A stretch of 64,000 bases of DNA from Dreissena polymorpha (taxonomy: Eukaryota; Mollusca; Bivalvia; Myida; Dreissenidae): assembly GCF_020536995.1 (NCBI RefSeq), contig NC_068361.1:106682314-106746313 (forward strand), read 5' to 3'. The position numbers and the translations under genes were made by a program. Position 1 is the first letter of the stretch. Each line of letters begins with the position of its first letter. Below the pieces are notes generated by a model. The model did not search any database, was not told the origin of the DNA, and saw only the letters and a program-made list of their open reading frames with translations. Positions 37,545-48,363 of this stretch are shown in pieces.

Positions 37545-37750
37545 TTTGTCAGCGCGTTCTTCATTTGGATAAAGATAACCGACGTCAAATATCTTGGCTA
37601 AATCTTATCCAAAACTTAACCAGAACGTGAACCGTTTTGGATAACTATTTTTTTATACAATCGCTAACCGAAAAAGATATCCTAAAATTGAAGATAACCA
37701 AAAGTTATCCGCTGGATAAGAGTTATCCATATTTATACAATTGGCTGCTG

Positions 37751-38125
37751 AAAAGTAGCATCATAAACAACCAAGGGCCATAACTCTTATTTAAGAAAGT
37801 GTATGGTTCTTGTGCATGACACTTCTTCCCATTATTTGTACACACCATGAAGTTCCATGATGAAATATTGTATCGTATCTGAGATATAGTCCTGAAAAGT
37901 TATCTCCTACAAAACAACAAATGCATTCACTGTTATTTAAGAAAGTAATAACACTTATCCTCGTTGATGTCCATTCACCAATAAAGTTTCGTGTTGATAT
38001 ACATGTATTATATAGTTTCTGAGATATATCACTGAACAGTTTTGTGCCAGACGGACGGACTGAAGAACGGACGGATAACGCCAAATCTATATCCCTTTTG
38101 CGGGGGATAACATAGGTGTCAAACA
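37751..38125. repeat. Right part of the dispersed repeat used as Harbinger target
   Basis: It includes agggccataactcttattt, ccatgaagttccatgatga, tgagatatagtcctgaaaag and gacggacggactgaagaacg. I recall the last phrase at the ends of interspersed bivalve repeats. The unit appears two to three times in worn form (ttatttaagaaagt at 37788 and 37933). Confidence 0.55.
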
Positions 38126-39079
38126 TTATTGGCTTTTCGAAATTGCATCCTCACATTTTCTTCGTCAATCTTTTAACGTGAACCGTCTGTTAATTACATT
38201 GAGTGCTTTGTTCTTAAATCGTTCTTCAAAAGCAAAAATGCATGAATTAGTTTTAATAAAATATCTACAGTATTCACATGTTTTGCGTTAATGTTTGTTA
38301 AAAACAAGATCGTAATGAATAACCTTTCAACTTTGTTTTGATAAATTCAAATTCGTGGTCTTTATTCTTAAAAAACACACTGTTTCGAGAATTGAGATTT
38401 ATTTCAACATGCATAAACATATACATTTAGTTTAGTTAATTATTTACAATGAGTTTATTTAAGTTAAGTTCGAATATTTTATAAAAATGTTGTGAACGAA
38501 TTGAACTTTTTGTACTATATAAGGTAAATAATAAACTAATAATGAATGGACTATTACTCAGTTACGTTACACGGAGCATTTTCTTTTGTGTTTGGTTTGT
38601 GTTCAGTGAAAGTGGTGCTATGGAATTTTTTGTCAGATTTAGGTCTTACATGCTTGGGATTGTTTGCTTTTTCCAGATCTTTTCTGACTAAACACACACA
38701 AACACACACGCACGCACGCGTACAGTTTATGGTCCCGCTAACACACGGGAGATAACTCTTATACATGTTGTTACTTCACGGCAAGCTTACAAAAGAGTTG
38801 TGGTTCTTTGCCCGTCTTATTTAAATGTACACATTATGTAAATATACATTTAAAACTAAAGGATTCATAGATCTGCACAAAGTTTGCATTAAGAGCAATA
38901 ACTATGTAAATCCTTAAGGTAAATTAATGATCCTGGAATTCCAACATCAATCCTTGCCGAAATATAATCCGCACAAGAGACAGAAGGTATGACGGACGGA
39001 CGATGCGATCATTGTATGCCGTCTTTTGGGGACATGCACTGGAAACATAACAGCTTTGAAAAAACATATTCAAGATAGA
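38126..39079. other. Gene-free stretch
   Basis: No exon supported. A short (CA/CG)n run lies at about 38690-38720 (acacacacgcacgcacgcg). Confidence 0.45.
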
Positions 39080-39218
39080 GAATACTAGGTCGGTGCCGAA
39101 TAAAGCAAAGTTTATTTTGCGAGGCTTAGAAAATCTGAACCACGAGCCTTGGCGAGTGGTTCAGATTTTCGTGCCGAGCAAGATAAACTTTGCTTTATTC
39201 GGCACCGACCTAGTATTC
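39080..39218. repeat. 139-bp hairpin H, copy 1
   Basis: It begins gaatactaggtcggtgccga and ends with its inverse. A 36-bp outer stem, a ~14-bp mismatched zone and an inner stem (aaaatctgaaccac / gtggttcagatttt) close on a 12-nt loop, gagccttggcga. The other copies are at 40202-40340 (inverted), 40479-40617 and 41178-41316. Confidence 0.9.
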
Positions 39219-40201
39219 GATTTATCCCATCAATTTTCTTAGTCGTAAATTATTTCTTTAAACATAGAATAGGAAAATCGAACTAGATGGAAAATCCCAA
39301 GGATATTTTAAGCAAACATTGTTTCATTATTTTAATCGTGTCGAGCCTAATACATTACAAAAATATCAGTAACCAACCTGTTTTTCGTTTATCATACCTC
39401 TACGTCCCCGATTTCTAAGAAATAATGGAAAAAAAGACACTAAACAACTGCATCTTTAGCGTGAAACAACATGCATTGTGTCGTATGACGTGTTAATAAT
39501 GACGTCACGAGTACGCGCACTTAATATTTATAAATAATGTTAATTTGCTTTTTGAGTTGCATTATGTTTTAAAAATATATTACATCTTGGTATCAAATTG
39601 TTTGTTTTGTTAAATCTGATTCGATTTTACTAAAAATGATTACTTTTTATCCCATCATCAGACGTGCATTGTCGAAATAAACCACTGTGAAATAAATTTA
39701 CCTTTATTTCAGCAGTGCTGAAATATAGCTGTCACGCGCGGCGAAGAATGTTCATATTACTCGGAATCAACTATAAAGTAATCAGTTTTAGTAAAATCGA
39801 ATCAGATTCAACAAAACAAACAATTTGATACCAAGATGTAATATAGTTTTTACACATAATGCAACTCAAAAAGCAAATAAACATTATTTACAAATATTAA
39901 GTGCGCGTACTCGTGACGTCATTATTGATACGTCATACGACACAATGCATGTTGTTTCACGCTAAAGATGCAGTTGTTTAGTGTCTTTTTTTCATTATTT
40001 CTTAAAAATCGGGGACGTAGAGGTATGATAAACGAAAAACAGGTTGGTTACTGATCTTTTTGTAATGTATTAGGCTCGACACGATTAAAATAATGAAACA
40101 ATGTTTGCTTAAAATATCTTTGGGATTTTCCGTCTAGTTCGATTTTCCTATTCTATGTTTAAAGAAATAATTTACGACTAAGAAAATTGATGGGATAAAT
40201 C

Positions 40202-40340
40202 GAATACTAGGTCGGTGCCGAATAAAGCAAAGTTTATCTTGCTCGGCACGAAAATCTGAACCACTCGCCAAGGCTCGTGGTTCAGATTTTCTAAGCCTCG
40301 CAAAATAAACTTTGCTTTATTCGGCACCGACCTAGTATTC
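40202..40340. repeat. 139-bp hairpin H, copy 2 (inverted)
   Basis: The same hairpin in reverse orientation, shown by the inverted loop tcgccaaggctc and by the order of the mismatched zones. It ends the inserted B-A-H unit. Confidence 0.9.
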
Positions 40341-40478
40341 TCTATATAGTTGATTCCGAGTAATATGAACATTCTTCGCCGCGCGTGACAGCTATATTTC
40401 AGCACTGCTGAAATAAAGGTAAATTTATTCCACAGTGGTTTATTTCGACAATGCACGTCTGATGATGGGATAAATAGA

Positions 40479-40617
40479 GAATACTAGGTCGGTGCCGAAT
40501 AAAGCAAAGTTTATTTTGCGAGGCTTAGAAAATCTGAACCACGAGCCTTGGCGAGTGGTTCAGATTTTCGTGCCGAGCAAGATAAACTATGCTTTATTCG
40601 GCACCGACCTAGTATTC
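40479..40617. repeat. 139-bp hairpin H, copy 3
   Basis: Direct orientation; differs from copy 1 at one stem base (aaactatgct for aaactttgct). It is followed by A (40618-41042) and B (41043-41177). Confidence 0.9.
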
Positions 40618-41177
40618 GATTTATCCAATCAATTTTCTAAGTCGTAAATTATTTCTTTAAAAATAGAATAGGAAAATTGAACTAGACGGAAAATCCCAAA
40701 GATATTTTAAGCAAACATTGTTTCATTTTTTTAATCGTGTCGAGCCTAATACATTACAAAAAGATCAGTAACTAACCTGTTTTTCTGTTTATCATACCTC
40801 TACGTCCCCGATTTTTAAGAAATAATGAAAAAAGACACTTAACAACTGCATCTTTAGCGTGAAACAACATGCATTGTGTCGTATGACGTGTTAATAATGA
40901 CGTCACGAGTACGCGCACTTAATATTTATAAATAATGTTAATTTGCTTTTTGAGTTGCATTATGTGTTAAAAATATATTACATCTTGGTATCAAATTGTT
41001 TGTTTTGTTGAATCTGATTCGATTTTACTAAAAATGATAACTTTATAGTTGATTCCGAGTAATATGAACATTCTTCGCCGCGCGTGACAGCTATATTTAA
41101 GCACTGCTGAAATACAGGTAAATTTATTCCACAGTGGTTTATTTCGACAATGCACGTCTGATGATGGGATAAATAGA

Positions 41178-41316
41178 GAATACTAGGTCGGTGCCGAATA
41201 AAGCAAAGTTTATTTTGCGAGGCTTAGAAAATCTGAACCACGAGCCTTGGCGAGTGGTTCAGATTTTCGTGCCGAGCAAGATAAACTTTGCTTTATTCGG
41301 CACCGACCTAGTATTC
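41178..41316. repeat. 139-bp hairpin H, copy 4
   Basis: Direct orientation; followed by A (41317-41740) and the final B, ending near 41873 where gggataaa meets agaacgttc. Confidence 0.9.
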
Positions 41317-41873
41317 AATTTATCCCATCAATTTTCTAAGTCGTAAATTATTTCTTTAAAAATAGAATAGGAAAATTGAACTAGACGGAAAATCCCAAAG
41401 ATATTTTAAGCAAACATTGTTTCATTATTTTAATCGTGTCGAGCCTAATACATTACAAAAAGATCAGTAACTAACCTGTTTTTCTGTTTATCATACCTCT
41501 GCGTCCCCGATTTTTAAGAAATAATGAAAAAAAGACACTATACAACTGCATCTTTAGCGTGAAACAACATGCATTGTGTCGTATGACGTGTTAATAATGA
41601 CGTCACGAGTACGCGCACTTAATATTTGTAAATAATGTTTATTTGCTTTTTGAGTTGCATAATGTGTTAAAAATATATTACATCTTGGTATCAAATTGTT
41701 TGTTTTGTTGAATCTGATTCGATTTTACTAAAAATGATAACTTTATAGTTGATTCCGGGTAATATGAACATTCTTCGCCGCGCGTGACAGCTATATTTCA
41801 GCACTGCTGAAATAGAGGAAAATTTATTCCACAGTGGTTTATTTCGACAATGCACGTCTGATGATGGGATAAA

Positions 41874-43028
41874 AGAACGTTCTTATACGAACACACAATT
41901 CGGTAACGGCAATTGAGCTTCTCCATTAAGTTACAATTGGATTCTGGCAAGCTGTACTGATTTGGAAAATAACCGGACACGTACATAGTGAAGTGGGGGG
42001 GGGGCAGTTTTGGGTCGCCGACTGTAAATTCCGGCGATTATGTTGTAGAAGCAAACAAACACTTAAAAATTAACCCACTATAAATATGAAATTGGGTCAC
42101 CGCGTTTGAACGGCTAATAATCAGCACCAGTTCACTTTTGCTCGAACCTTTAATGCATTGTCTCACAATTTTAAGTTTAGTGCAAATATCAGTTGACCTT
42201 TTTTTCATTGGAATTATATTGAGCAGAATGCCTGAAAACGAATATGTTTTCTCAATTCAGTTACTATTGTACTACCCTGTTGATGGGTTCTAACAAGTAT
42301 GGAATAATTGTATTATTATTGCAATAAAAGGAAGAAAAGACACAACTTATTATAGACAACAGTTTTTCTTGCAATAAGATTAACAAGTTTACCATCGTTT
42401 TGATTTCCATGATGCAATCGCAAGACGAATAAGGAGGGGCATCTTTTGTTACTGTCATTAATACATCAACTTCTCTCTGAAATGGTAGAAATAATATACA
42501 CTTATTTTGTGAAAATAAAATGCGCCAAGCAATTTACCGTTTCGACTAAAACAAACGAAGGTTATTAAAACTTTTGTCTATTCTACGTGGTCACAGTACA
42601 TGACTATGCACATTACACGATTGATCTGCACGCCTGGTCACATGTGGGAATCGTACTTGGTCATTTAAAAAAATTTTTTTTCGATATGCAATGTCACCAT
42701 TGGCTACAGTTGATGACAGTTCCACGACTGATGACCCATTATCACAGCTCACGTGCCGCGATTTTAAAAACCCGTAAAACCCCTTTATTTATCGAATTTA
42801 GTGTATATTCAAACTGTTTCGCACCTCACTTCAATTCAATGACGGTGTTATAAGTGAGAACGAATAGAAGGTCGCGATTTTTTACACATTCCGATCTTCT
42901 CGCCATTTTCATTCAAACCGGAAGTGACGTCACTTTCTCCCATTGTTCATGCTCTTCATAACGAACCGGCGTTATATGGCTTTTGATGTATTATTCCTCG
43001 CATATTCGGTTAGAAAAATTGATGACAA
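41874..43028. other. Gene-free stretch with promoter-like 3' end
   Basis: No exon found in 41874-42850. From 42900 the text becomes promoter-like ahead of the ATG at 43029: ccggaagtgacgtcac (adjacent ETS-type and CRE-type sites) at about 42918-42934. Confidence 0.4.
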
Positions 43029-43186
43029 ATGGACGATGATTGTGACTATGATGAGTTTTTCGTTCAACCGTACATGTATGAGCCAGAATTAAGCGACAGT
43101 CAGTCAGAATTTTCTGATTCTGACTCGGACAGCGAGGTAAATTTTACCGATGCTCAAGACGACCATCGTGCTGGGAATACGGATTG
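43029..43186 (+). CDS. First exon of a P2X7 C-terminal-domain-like protein
   Basis: The ATG at 43029 opens MDDDCDYDEFFVQPYMYEPE, a run rich in S, D and E, and ends AGNTDW at the donor gattg|gtaaat. Many bivalve proteins with a P2X7 cytosolic (ballast-like) domain begin with such an acidic '..YxFEP' segment and reach 'NTDW' just before the zinc-binding 'C.CG.C' start of the domain. Here the Trp codon is split by the intron, as expected. No second exon with C.CG.C was found in the next 1.5 kb on this strand, where minus-strand transposase remnants begin, so the gene is truncated or has a long intron. The short length (52 codons) and lack of the domain itself keep confidence moderate. Confidence 0.5.
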
Positions 43187-44120
43187 GTAAATATATAATT
43201 GTGTTTCAAGAACGGGTCGGGAAAAAAACAACAACAAAAAATAATTCTTTGATTGTTATTCTACAGTATAATTGGATCTGCCCAGTTGGACCTACACCAT
43301 GCTATTGTTTTGATTTTATCATGTGATTATAACGGAAGTTTTATTAATAAATGTAACGTAGTTCCTCGAGAAACACGATAAACGTAAACGTAGACAATAA
43401 ACGTTGACAAATTCCAATTCAGATTTCTTAAAGTTTTATTTCTGCTTAAACATCGCGTTTTCAAAATGTTTTTCAAAATGAAAGCGAAGACCCCAAAACG
43501 ATCCCCGCCTGCGATAGCAAGAAATTACGACCATTTCTATCCGGCTGTGGTCATGATACTCCATTCATACTAGCAAAGATATAAAGAACGAAACATTTGA
43601 TTGTTACGTGTGCTGTTCTGATTGGTAAGAAGTATTAATCTTCACACGTGCTAATTGTTGATTGGCTGAATCTCTAAATGTACTGATTCAATCATGCAGG
43701 AAACGTGTAGACAACATTAACTACATTCAACCGATGTTATAAATAGCTAACCCAGACTAGAATGCTAGAGGCAATCAGATTGCACTTACAATAAGAACGT
43801 TTTGCCAGATCGACGGACGTTCGAGATTGTATGACCTGATTATAATTCACTACTGCAATTATTCTTACCGCTATCACATATTTTATCTGTTTTTACCGTT
43901 CAAATTACTGATCTAGAACATTTTTACATATTCTCATGAAATATTTTGTTCAAAATTATATTACTTAATTTTACAATTATATTCTTTATAATTAAACATA
44001 TTTTAATAATTTCCCAAATTCAAGTATTATATTATTATTAATTTCCAATGCAAGAGTTATTGATAATTTTCAATTTATATATTTAATTTCATTTATAGTT
44101 GTAATATTCATCAATAATGT
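43187..44120. other. Gene-free; possible promoter near 43740
   Basis: No exon. At 43733-43800 the phrase gttataaatagctaaccc (a TATA-like box) sits before a region with no detectable coding frame. I cannot assign it to a gene or element. Confidence 0.35.
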
Positions 44121-44124
44121 TACA

Positions 44125-44295
44125 TCAATAAATAAATGTAATGTAAGGCAGAGCTCTTTCGAATCGTTCGATTAAACGTCGTCTAATGTTAGAACTTCTG
44201 CCATCGCTCCTGTCCGATAGCTGGAAGGTCTCTCCTAAGGAAACGCGAAGGATGAGCAGCTGGCTGCTGGAACTGCGATGGAGCTGTAACATAAG
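44125..44295 (-). pseudogene. Possible further exon of the MULE-like gene
   Basis: After tatgttacag on the minus strand, the frame gives PSQFQQPAAHPSRFLRRDLP then IGQERWQKF and stops. It lies just downstream of the transposase fragment on the same strand and has an acceptor-like border. No family was recognised for this piece. Confidence 0.25.
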
Positions 44296-44469
44296 AAAAC
44301 ATAAAAAAACAAACATGAAAAAAATTATTACCGTTTGATAATGGATAGCATAAAAGAATGCATGTCATCATCAAACATATTTGCACATGTAAATGGGTCA
44401 TTTTAAGGCTAAATTTGTTTGCAAACAAAAGGAGCTGCTTCATACTGAATGGTTATGATTTAAATGTTT

Positions 44470-44736
44470 ACATACTTGTTCAATTGTCATACTTGACGAG
44501 TGGGTGCCATTCAGGAACCAGGTGTCGGCATTGTCTATGAGTCGAAGACCATTCTCTGAGGCAAATATCAGAATGCGAGCTGCAGACTCGTTGTCAAAGA
44601 TAAGGGTCTTTCGATATTCATCGGGCAACGGAATTGGGATGTGTGACGCACTCTTGGGCTCTGATGAGGTGTCCTGTCACTCTCTCTTCCTAGCCATCCT
44701 CCTGATGGTCCCAACCGTTCCAGCAGCCACCCTTAC
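44470..44736 (-). pseudogene. MULE-type transposase fragment
   Basis: The minus-strand frame reads VAAGTVGTIRRMARKRE, a stop at 44677-44679, then EPKSASHIPIPLPDEYRKTL, IFDNESAARILIFASENG and NADTWFLNGTHSS. The pattern 'RR.AR.RE...PKS...I.IP.dy...L.FD......RILIFA...L..L.....W..DGT' is the part just before the catalytic domain in mollusc MULE-like transposases. The expected DGTF is NGTH here, so the first catalytic Asp is lost, and the rest of the catalytic core is missing. A plain DNA-transposon remnant. Confidence 0.6.
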
Positions 44737-46891
44737 CTGAAATACAAGTACGAAACAATTCGATAATGGACTATATCTGAACTCCCATTGAAATTGATTT
44801 GAATAATTATGAATTTGATTAAAATATCAAGCGTGAGACACATGTTGTCATTAGTTATCTCATAGCTATATAAAGGGACAATTTAATGAGGCTTAGCAGG
44901 CCCGTAGCCAGGGTTTTGAAAAAGGGGGTGCGAATTTTTGCCATCGACGATTGTTATTGAGCAACGAAGTGGCGAAGGGGGTTTGTGCGGGAGGGGATGT
45001 TTCTCCTGCAATCGGGGGCTTTGGGGGTTGTCCCCCTAGACAATTTTGAAAATGAAACGTAAACTCCTACCTTCTGGCCACTTTTCAACTGTATTTAGAG
45101 AATGAAGTTAAAGAGCATTTGTATATGAAATTTCACTTTCATTGACCATACTCAGTGACTGATCGACATGAATATGATAAAACATACAAGTATTCCCCAC
45201 CACGTTGTTCAATAACTACCTTTTACGATCAGTCACGGAAATACATAATTTTATACGGTGTTTATCCCGACACTAGTATGCGGGCACACACTTTGTTTAC
45301 ATATGCAACGACAAATTTATAGAATGTACAATCAACAATAACAGCGGTATTAGATATCATTTTTAATTTGAATCTTGGAATCTTGATAAAATTGGTGTGT
45401 TTTACCATGCGAACATTCTACCATTCATAAATCGAGCAAATTAATGGAAATATTTGACTGTTTTTTCAAAACAATTGTTTGTCTGCTACTATGGATAGTA
45501 CAAGAGGCCTGGCAATGCTCTAAACGTGCTAATTGTGTATTGTAAAACAAACACTGATTAAACGAATTTCAGAAACATATAACACTTTAGGCAACATTAA
45601 GACCCTATAACCACAAACTACTGGCCCTATGGTCTCAAAGTCCTTAACAATGTAAACCAGGACTTTGAAGAAAAAAAGATGTACTTATTTTCCCATTATA
45701 TGCTCAAGATCCGTCACAGTTGATGGAAATTAAACGTTTACGTCCATCTGATCATATGTTATAACGTTTTAAATTCATTATAACAACTGTCTAAGAATAG
45801 GACATTCCGACTGTCAAGTTTGACATAACTAAAACATTGTGGAAAGTTAGGTATGTGCAGCAGAACATATGCCATTAAGCGTTTGTTAACTACATAAAAA
45901 GCTTCATTGCTTTGTAACAATGATTTGTTTTCTTGTCATTTAACAAAACAATAATCATGCCTTGATTATAGCTGATATTTTTTGCTGGAAAACCCTTTGG
46001 TGATGCGAAAATTGTTGTACGGGGATATAACAAATGACAACTCAGTATGTCGAAAATGCTTTGCACAACGTGTTCTTGTTATAAATCGTTGTATTATGCA
46101 AAGGTATTAACCAGTGAATCATTAGTCTTCGGCAATAGTCGAAGTGTGTCCTTTGATTTCAGTAATTTTTGGAAGCTGACATAACATTCCATTAATTATC
46201 ATCTAAAATGTATTTTCTTTTTTATAAGATTATTTATTTATTCAAGTAAATCAATTTTGTTCCAGCCCTTTAGATAATTGTCGAAAAAGGTTATTGAACT
46301 GGGATATTTCAACCCATGCTAGGATATATTTTACATTTATAGACATTAATAACGATGACAAAAGTTACAAAACAATCATTTAGTATCAAATATCTATAAA
46401 TAAGAATCGATTTTATACGGATAAGAGTGCCAGGTAAATAATTTTGCGTCATACAGAAAACAAATATCTATTTTTTGTAACAAAGATTCAAATTCCATTT
46501 TGCGGGGACCGGCTTCTTAGATCTTCTCAAATTTTGCTGTCACAACTTCTGTTGATTTCAACAATTATACGGTAAAAAATTAAAAATACAATTCACGCGC
46601 TATCTTAGAAATAACTTAATCGAGAAATTAATTATATGGTGACCTGTCGGTTGCATATTGAATACAACATTATTGTAACGCTTAAATACCCACTGGGTTC
46701 CTGAAAAAAAGTTTTTGCGTCCAATAAAGTTGGGTGCAACTAATAGTACAAACGCACCCCCCCCCCCTTGTTACGTGAATGCTTAGTGAGGCCGATGTTT
46801 TCGATTTGACGTACCATTAAGTCATCAATAACAACGTGGATTCAATACATGCTTAGGTACAATGCTGTTGTTATCAATCCGAAATGAAATT

Positions 46892-46893
<2 letters not shown>
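44737..46893. repeat. Repeat-derived stretch with ggcccgtagccagg start
   Basis: At 44898-45040 the text reads caggcccgtagccagggttt, then aaagggggtgcg, gtggcgaagggggtttgtgc and ggggttgtccccctagacaa. I recall 'GGCCCGTAGCCAGG' with G-rich/C-rich tails as an end of a widespread invertebrate repeat. The far side, at about 46735-46770, reads gggtgcaac then aacgcacccccccccc, the inverse of gggggtgcg. If both belong together the element is ~1.9 kb. No coding exon was seen between. Confidence 0.4.
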
Positions 46894-46925
<32 letters not shown>

Positions 46926-46984
46926 TTTATTATAATTATTATTATAATTCTTCTTCTTCTTCTTATTATTATTATTATTATTAT

Positions 46985-47056
<72 letters not shown>

Positions 47057-47087
47057 AAGTAGTAGTAATAGTAGCAGCCGCAGCAGC

Positions 47088-47127
<40 letters not shown>

Positions 47128-47128
47128 A

Positions 47129-47160
<32 letters not shown>

Positions 47161-47184
47161 TCATTATTATTATGATAAGAAGTG

Positions 47185-47221
<37 letters not shown>

Positions 47222-47684
47222 GAGTAGTAGTAGTAGTAGTAGTAGTGGTAATAGTAGTAGTAGTAGTAGTAGTAGTGGTAAAAGTAGTAGTAGTAGTGGC
47301 AGTAGTAGTAGAAGTAGTAATAGTAGACGTGGTGGTGGTGGTGGTGTGGTGGTGGTGGTGGTAGTAGTAGCACTAGTAGTAGTAGTACTAGTAGTAGTAG
47401 TAGTAGTAGTATGTAGTAGTAGTAGTAGGTAGTAGTAGGTAGTAGTAGTAGTAGAAGTAGTAGTAGTAGTAGTTACGTAGTAGTAGTAGTATGTAGTAGT
47501 AGTAGTAGTAAGTAGTAGTAGTTTTTGTAGTAATAGTAGTAGTAGTATAGTATGTATGCTAGAAGTAGTGAGTAGTAGCGTAGTAGTAGTAGAAGTTGTA
47601 GAAGTAGTAGTACAGTAGTAGTAGTAGTAGAAAGTAGTAGTAGTAGTAGTTACGTATAGTAGTAGTATTAGTAGTTGTAGTAGT

Positions 47685-47721
<37 letters not shown>

Positions 47722-47751
47722 ATGTAGTAGCAGTCAGTCGTAGTAGTAGTA

Positions 47752-47793
<42 letters not shown>

Positions 47794-47883
47794 TAGTAGT
47801 AGTAGTAGTACTATTACTAGTAGTAGTATAGTCGTAGTAGTAGTAGTAATAGTAGTAGAAGTAGTAGTAGTAGTAGTAGTGCT

Positions 47884-47961
<78 letters not shown>

Positions 47962-48190
47962 CTACTACTACTAGTAGTAGTATAGTCGTAGTAGTAGTAG
48001 TAATAGTAATAGTAGTAGTAGTTCCGTTATGTGTCGTTGGATTGATCATGTTTTGTGGTATAGACGCCTGTACTCGGGGACTGATTCTTATTCATCTGAG
48101 TTCCAAACCATGGTCAGTAGTAGTAGTAGTAGTAGTAGATGTAGTAGCAGTAGTAGTAGTAGTAGAAGTAGTAGTAGTAGTAGTAGTGCT

Positions 48191-48270
<80 letters not shown>
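46894..48270. repeat. Long TAA/TAG microsatellite
   Basis: TAA units at 46894-46985 are followed by TAG units, with interruptions (tgg, gta, cag, tgc), to 48020. A unique segment sits at 48022-48115, then TAG again to 48270. Very long poly-Leu, poly-Ser and poly-Thr frames on both strands are artefacts of the trinucleotide repeat. Confidence 0.95.
48022..48115. repeat. 94-bp flank segment, copy 1
   Basis: Begins ttccgttatgtgtcgttgga and ends ttccaaaccatggtc. It is repeated almost exactly at 48270-48363 (differing at ttctta/ttcata). It is bounded by TAG runs on both sides. Confidence 0.9.
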
Positions 48271-48363
48271 TCCGTTATGTGTCGTTGGATTGATCATGTT
48301 TTGTGGTATAGACGCCTGTACTCGGGGACTGATTCATATTCATCTGAGTTCCAAACCATGGTC
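48270..48363. repeat. 94-bp flank segment, copy 2
   Basis: Second copy, followed by unique sequence (aaatcaacgataaac). The neighbouring TAG tract interruptions (agatgtagtagcagt, agtgctgtagtag) are also duplicated, so a unit of roughly 0.25-0.4 kb including the microsatellite was copied in tandem. Confidence 0.9.

Larger units (their letters stand above)
30694..37747. mobile_element. PIF/Harbinger DNA transposon, nearly whole
   Basis: The ends match: cagccaattgtataaatatg then gataact on the left, and the exact inverse (27 bp) on the right. Both are flanked by CTG (30691-30693 and 37748-37750). A 3-bp CWG duplication is known for some animal Harbingers, while TWA is common in plants. The 7054-bp element carries two convergent genes, as expected: a Myb/SANT-like protein on the plus strand and a DDE transposase on the minus strand. 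Both ends are dense in TTATCC/GGATAA motifs. The transposase appears open in all five exons; the partner gene has one extra base. The sharp ends and open transposase suggest a fairly recent insertion. Confidence 0.9.
39080..41873. repeat. Nested array of a hairpin-bearing repeat unit (H-A-B)
   Basis: The array is built from three modules: H (139-bp hairpin), A (~430 bp) and B (~135 bp, containing the palindrome tttcagcactgctgaaat and ending gatgatgggataaa). The order is H-A at 39080-39650, then inverted B-A-H at 39651-40340, then B at 40341-40478, then two direct H-A-B units starting at 40479 and 41178 (699 bp apart). It reads as three direct units, the first split at its A/B junction by an inverted whole unit. 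Copies are nearly identical. There is no coding frame. A starts tttatcccatca and B ends tgatgggataaa, so A+B alone has inverted ends. The class is unknown. Confidence 0.85.

Noticed and set aside
37093-37601. Plus-strand open frames of 79-100 codons
   Set aside because: They are shadows opposite the first exon of the Harbinger transposase.
43540-43900. Possible solo LTR (TATA-like box, tgttacgtgtgc near the start)
   Set aside because: No second copy, no target duplication, and no internal retroelement sequence in the window.
46874-48049. 391-codon minus-strand open frame of Leu, Thr, Tyr and Ile runs, with overlapping frames on both strands
   Set aside because: It is the six-frame reading of a TAG/TAA microsatellite; there is no unique protein sequence.
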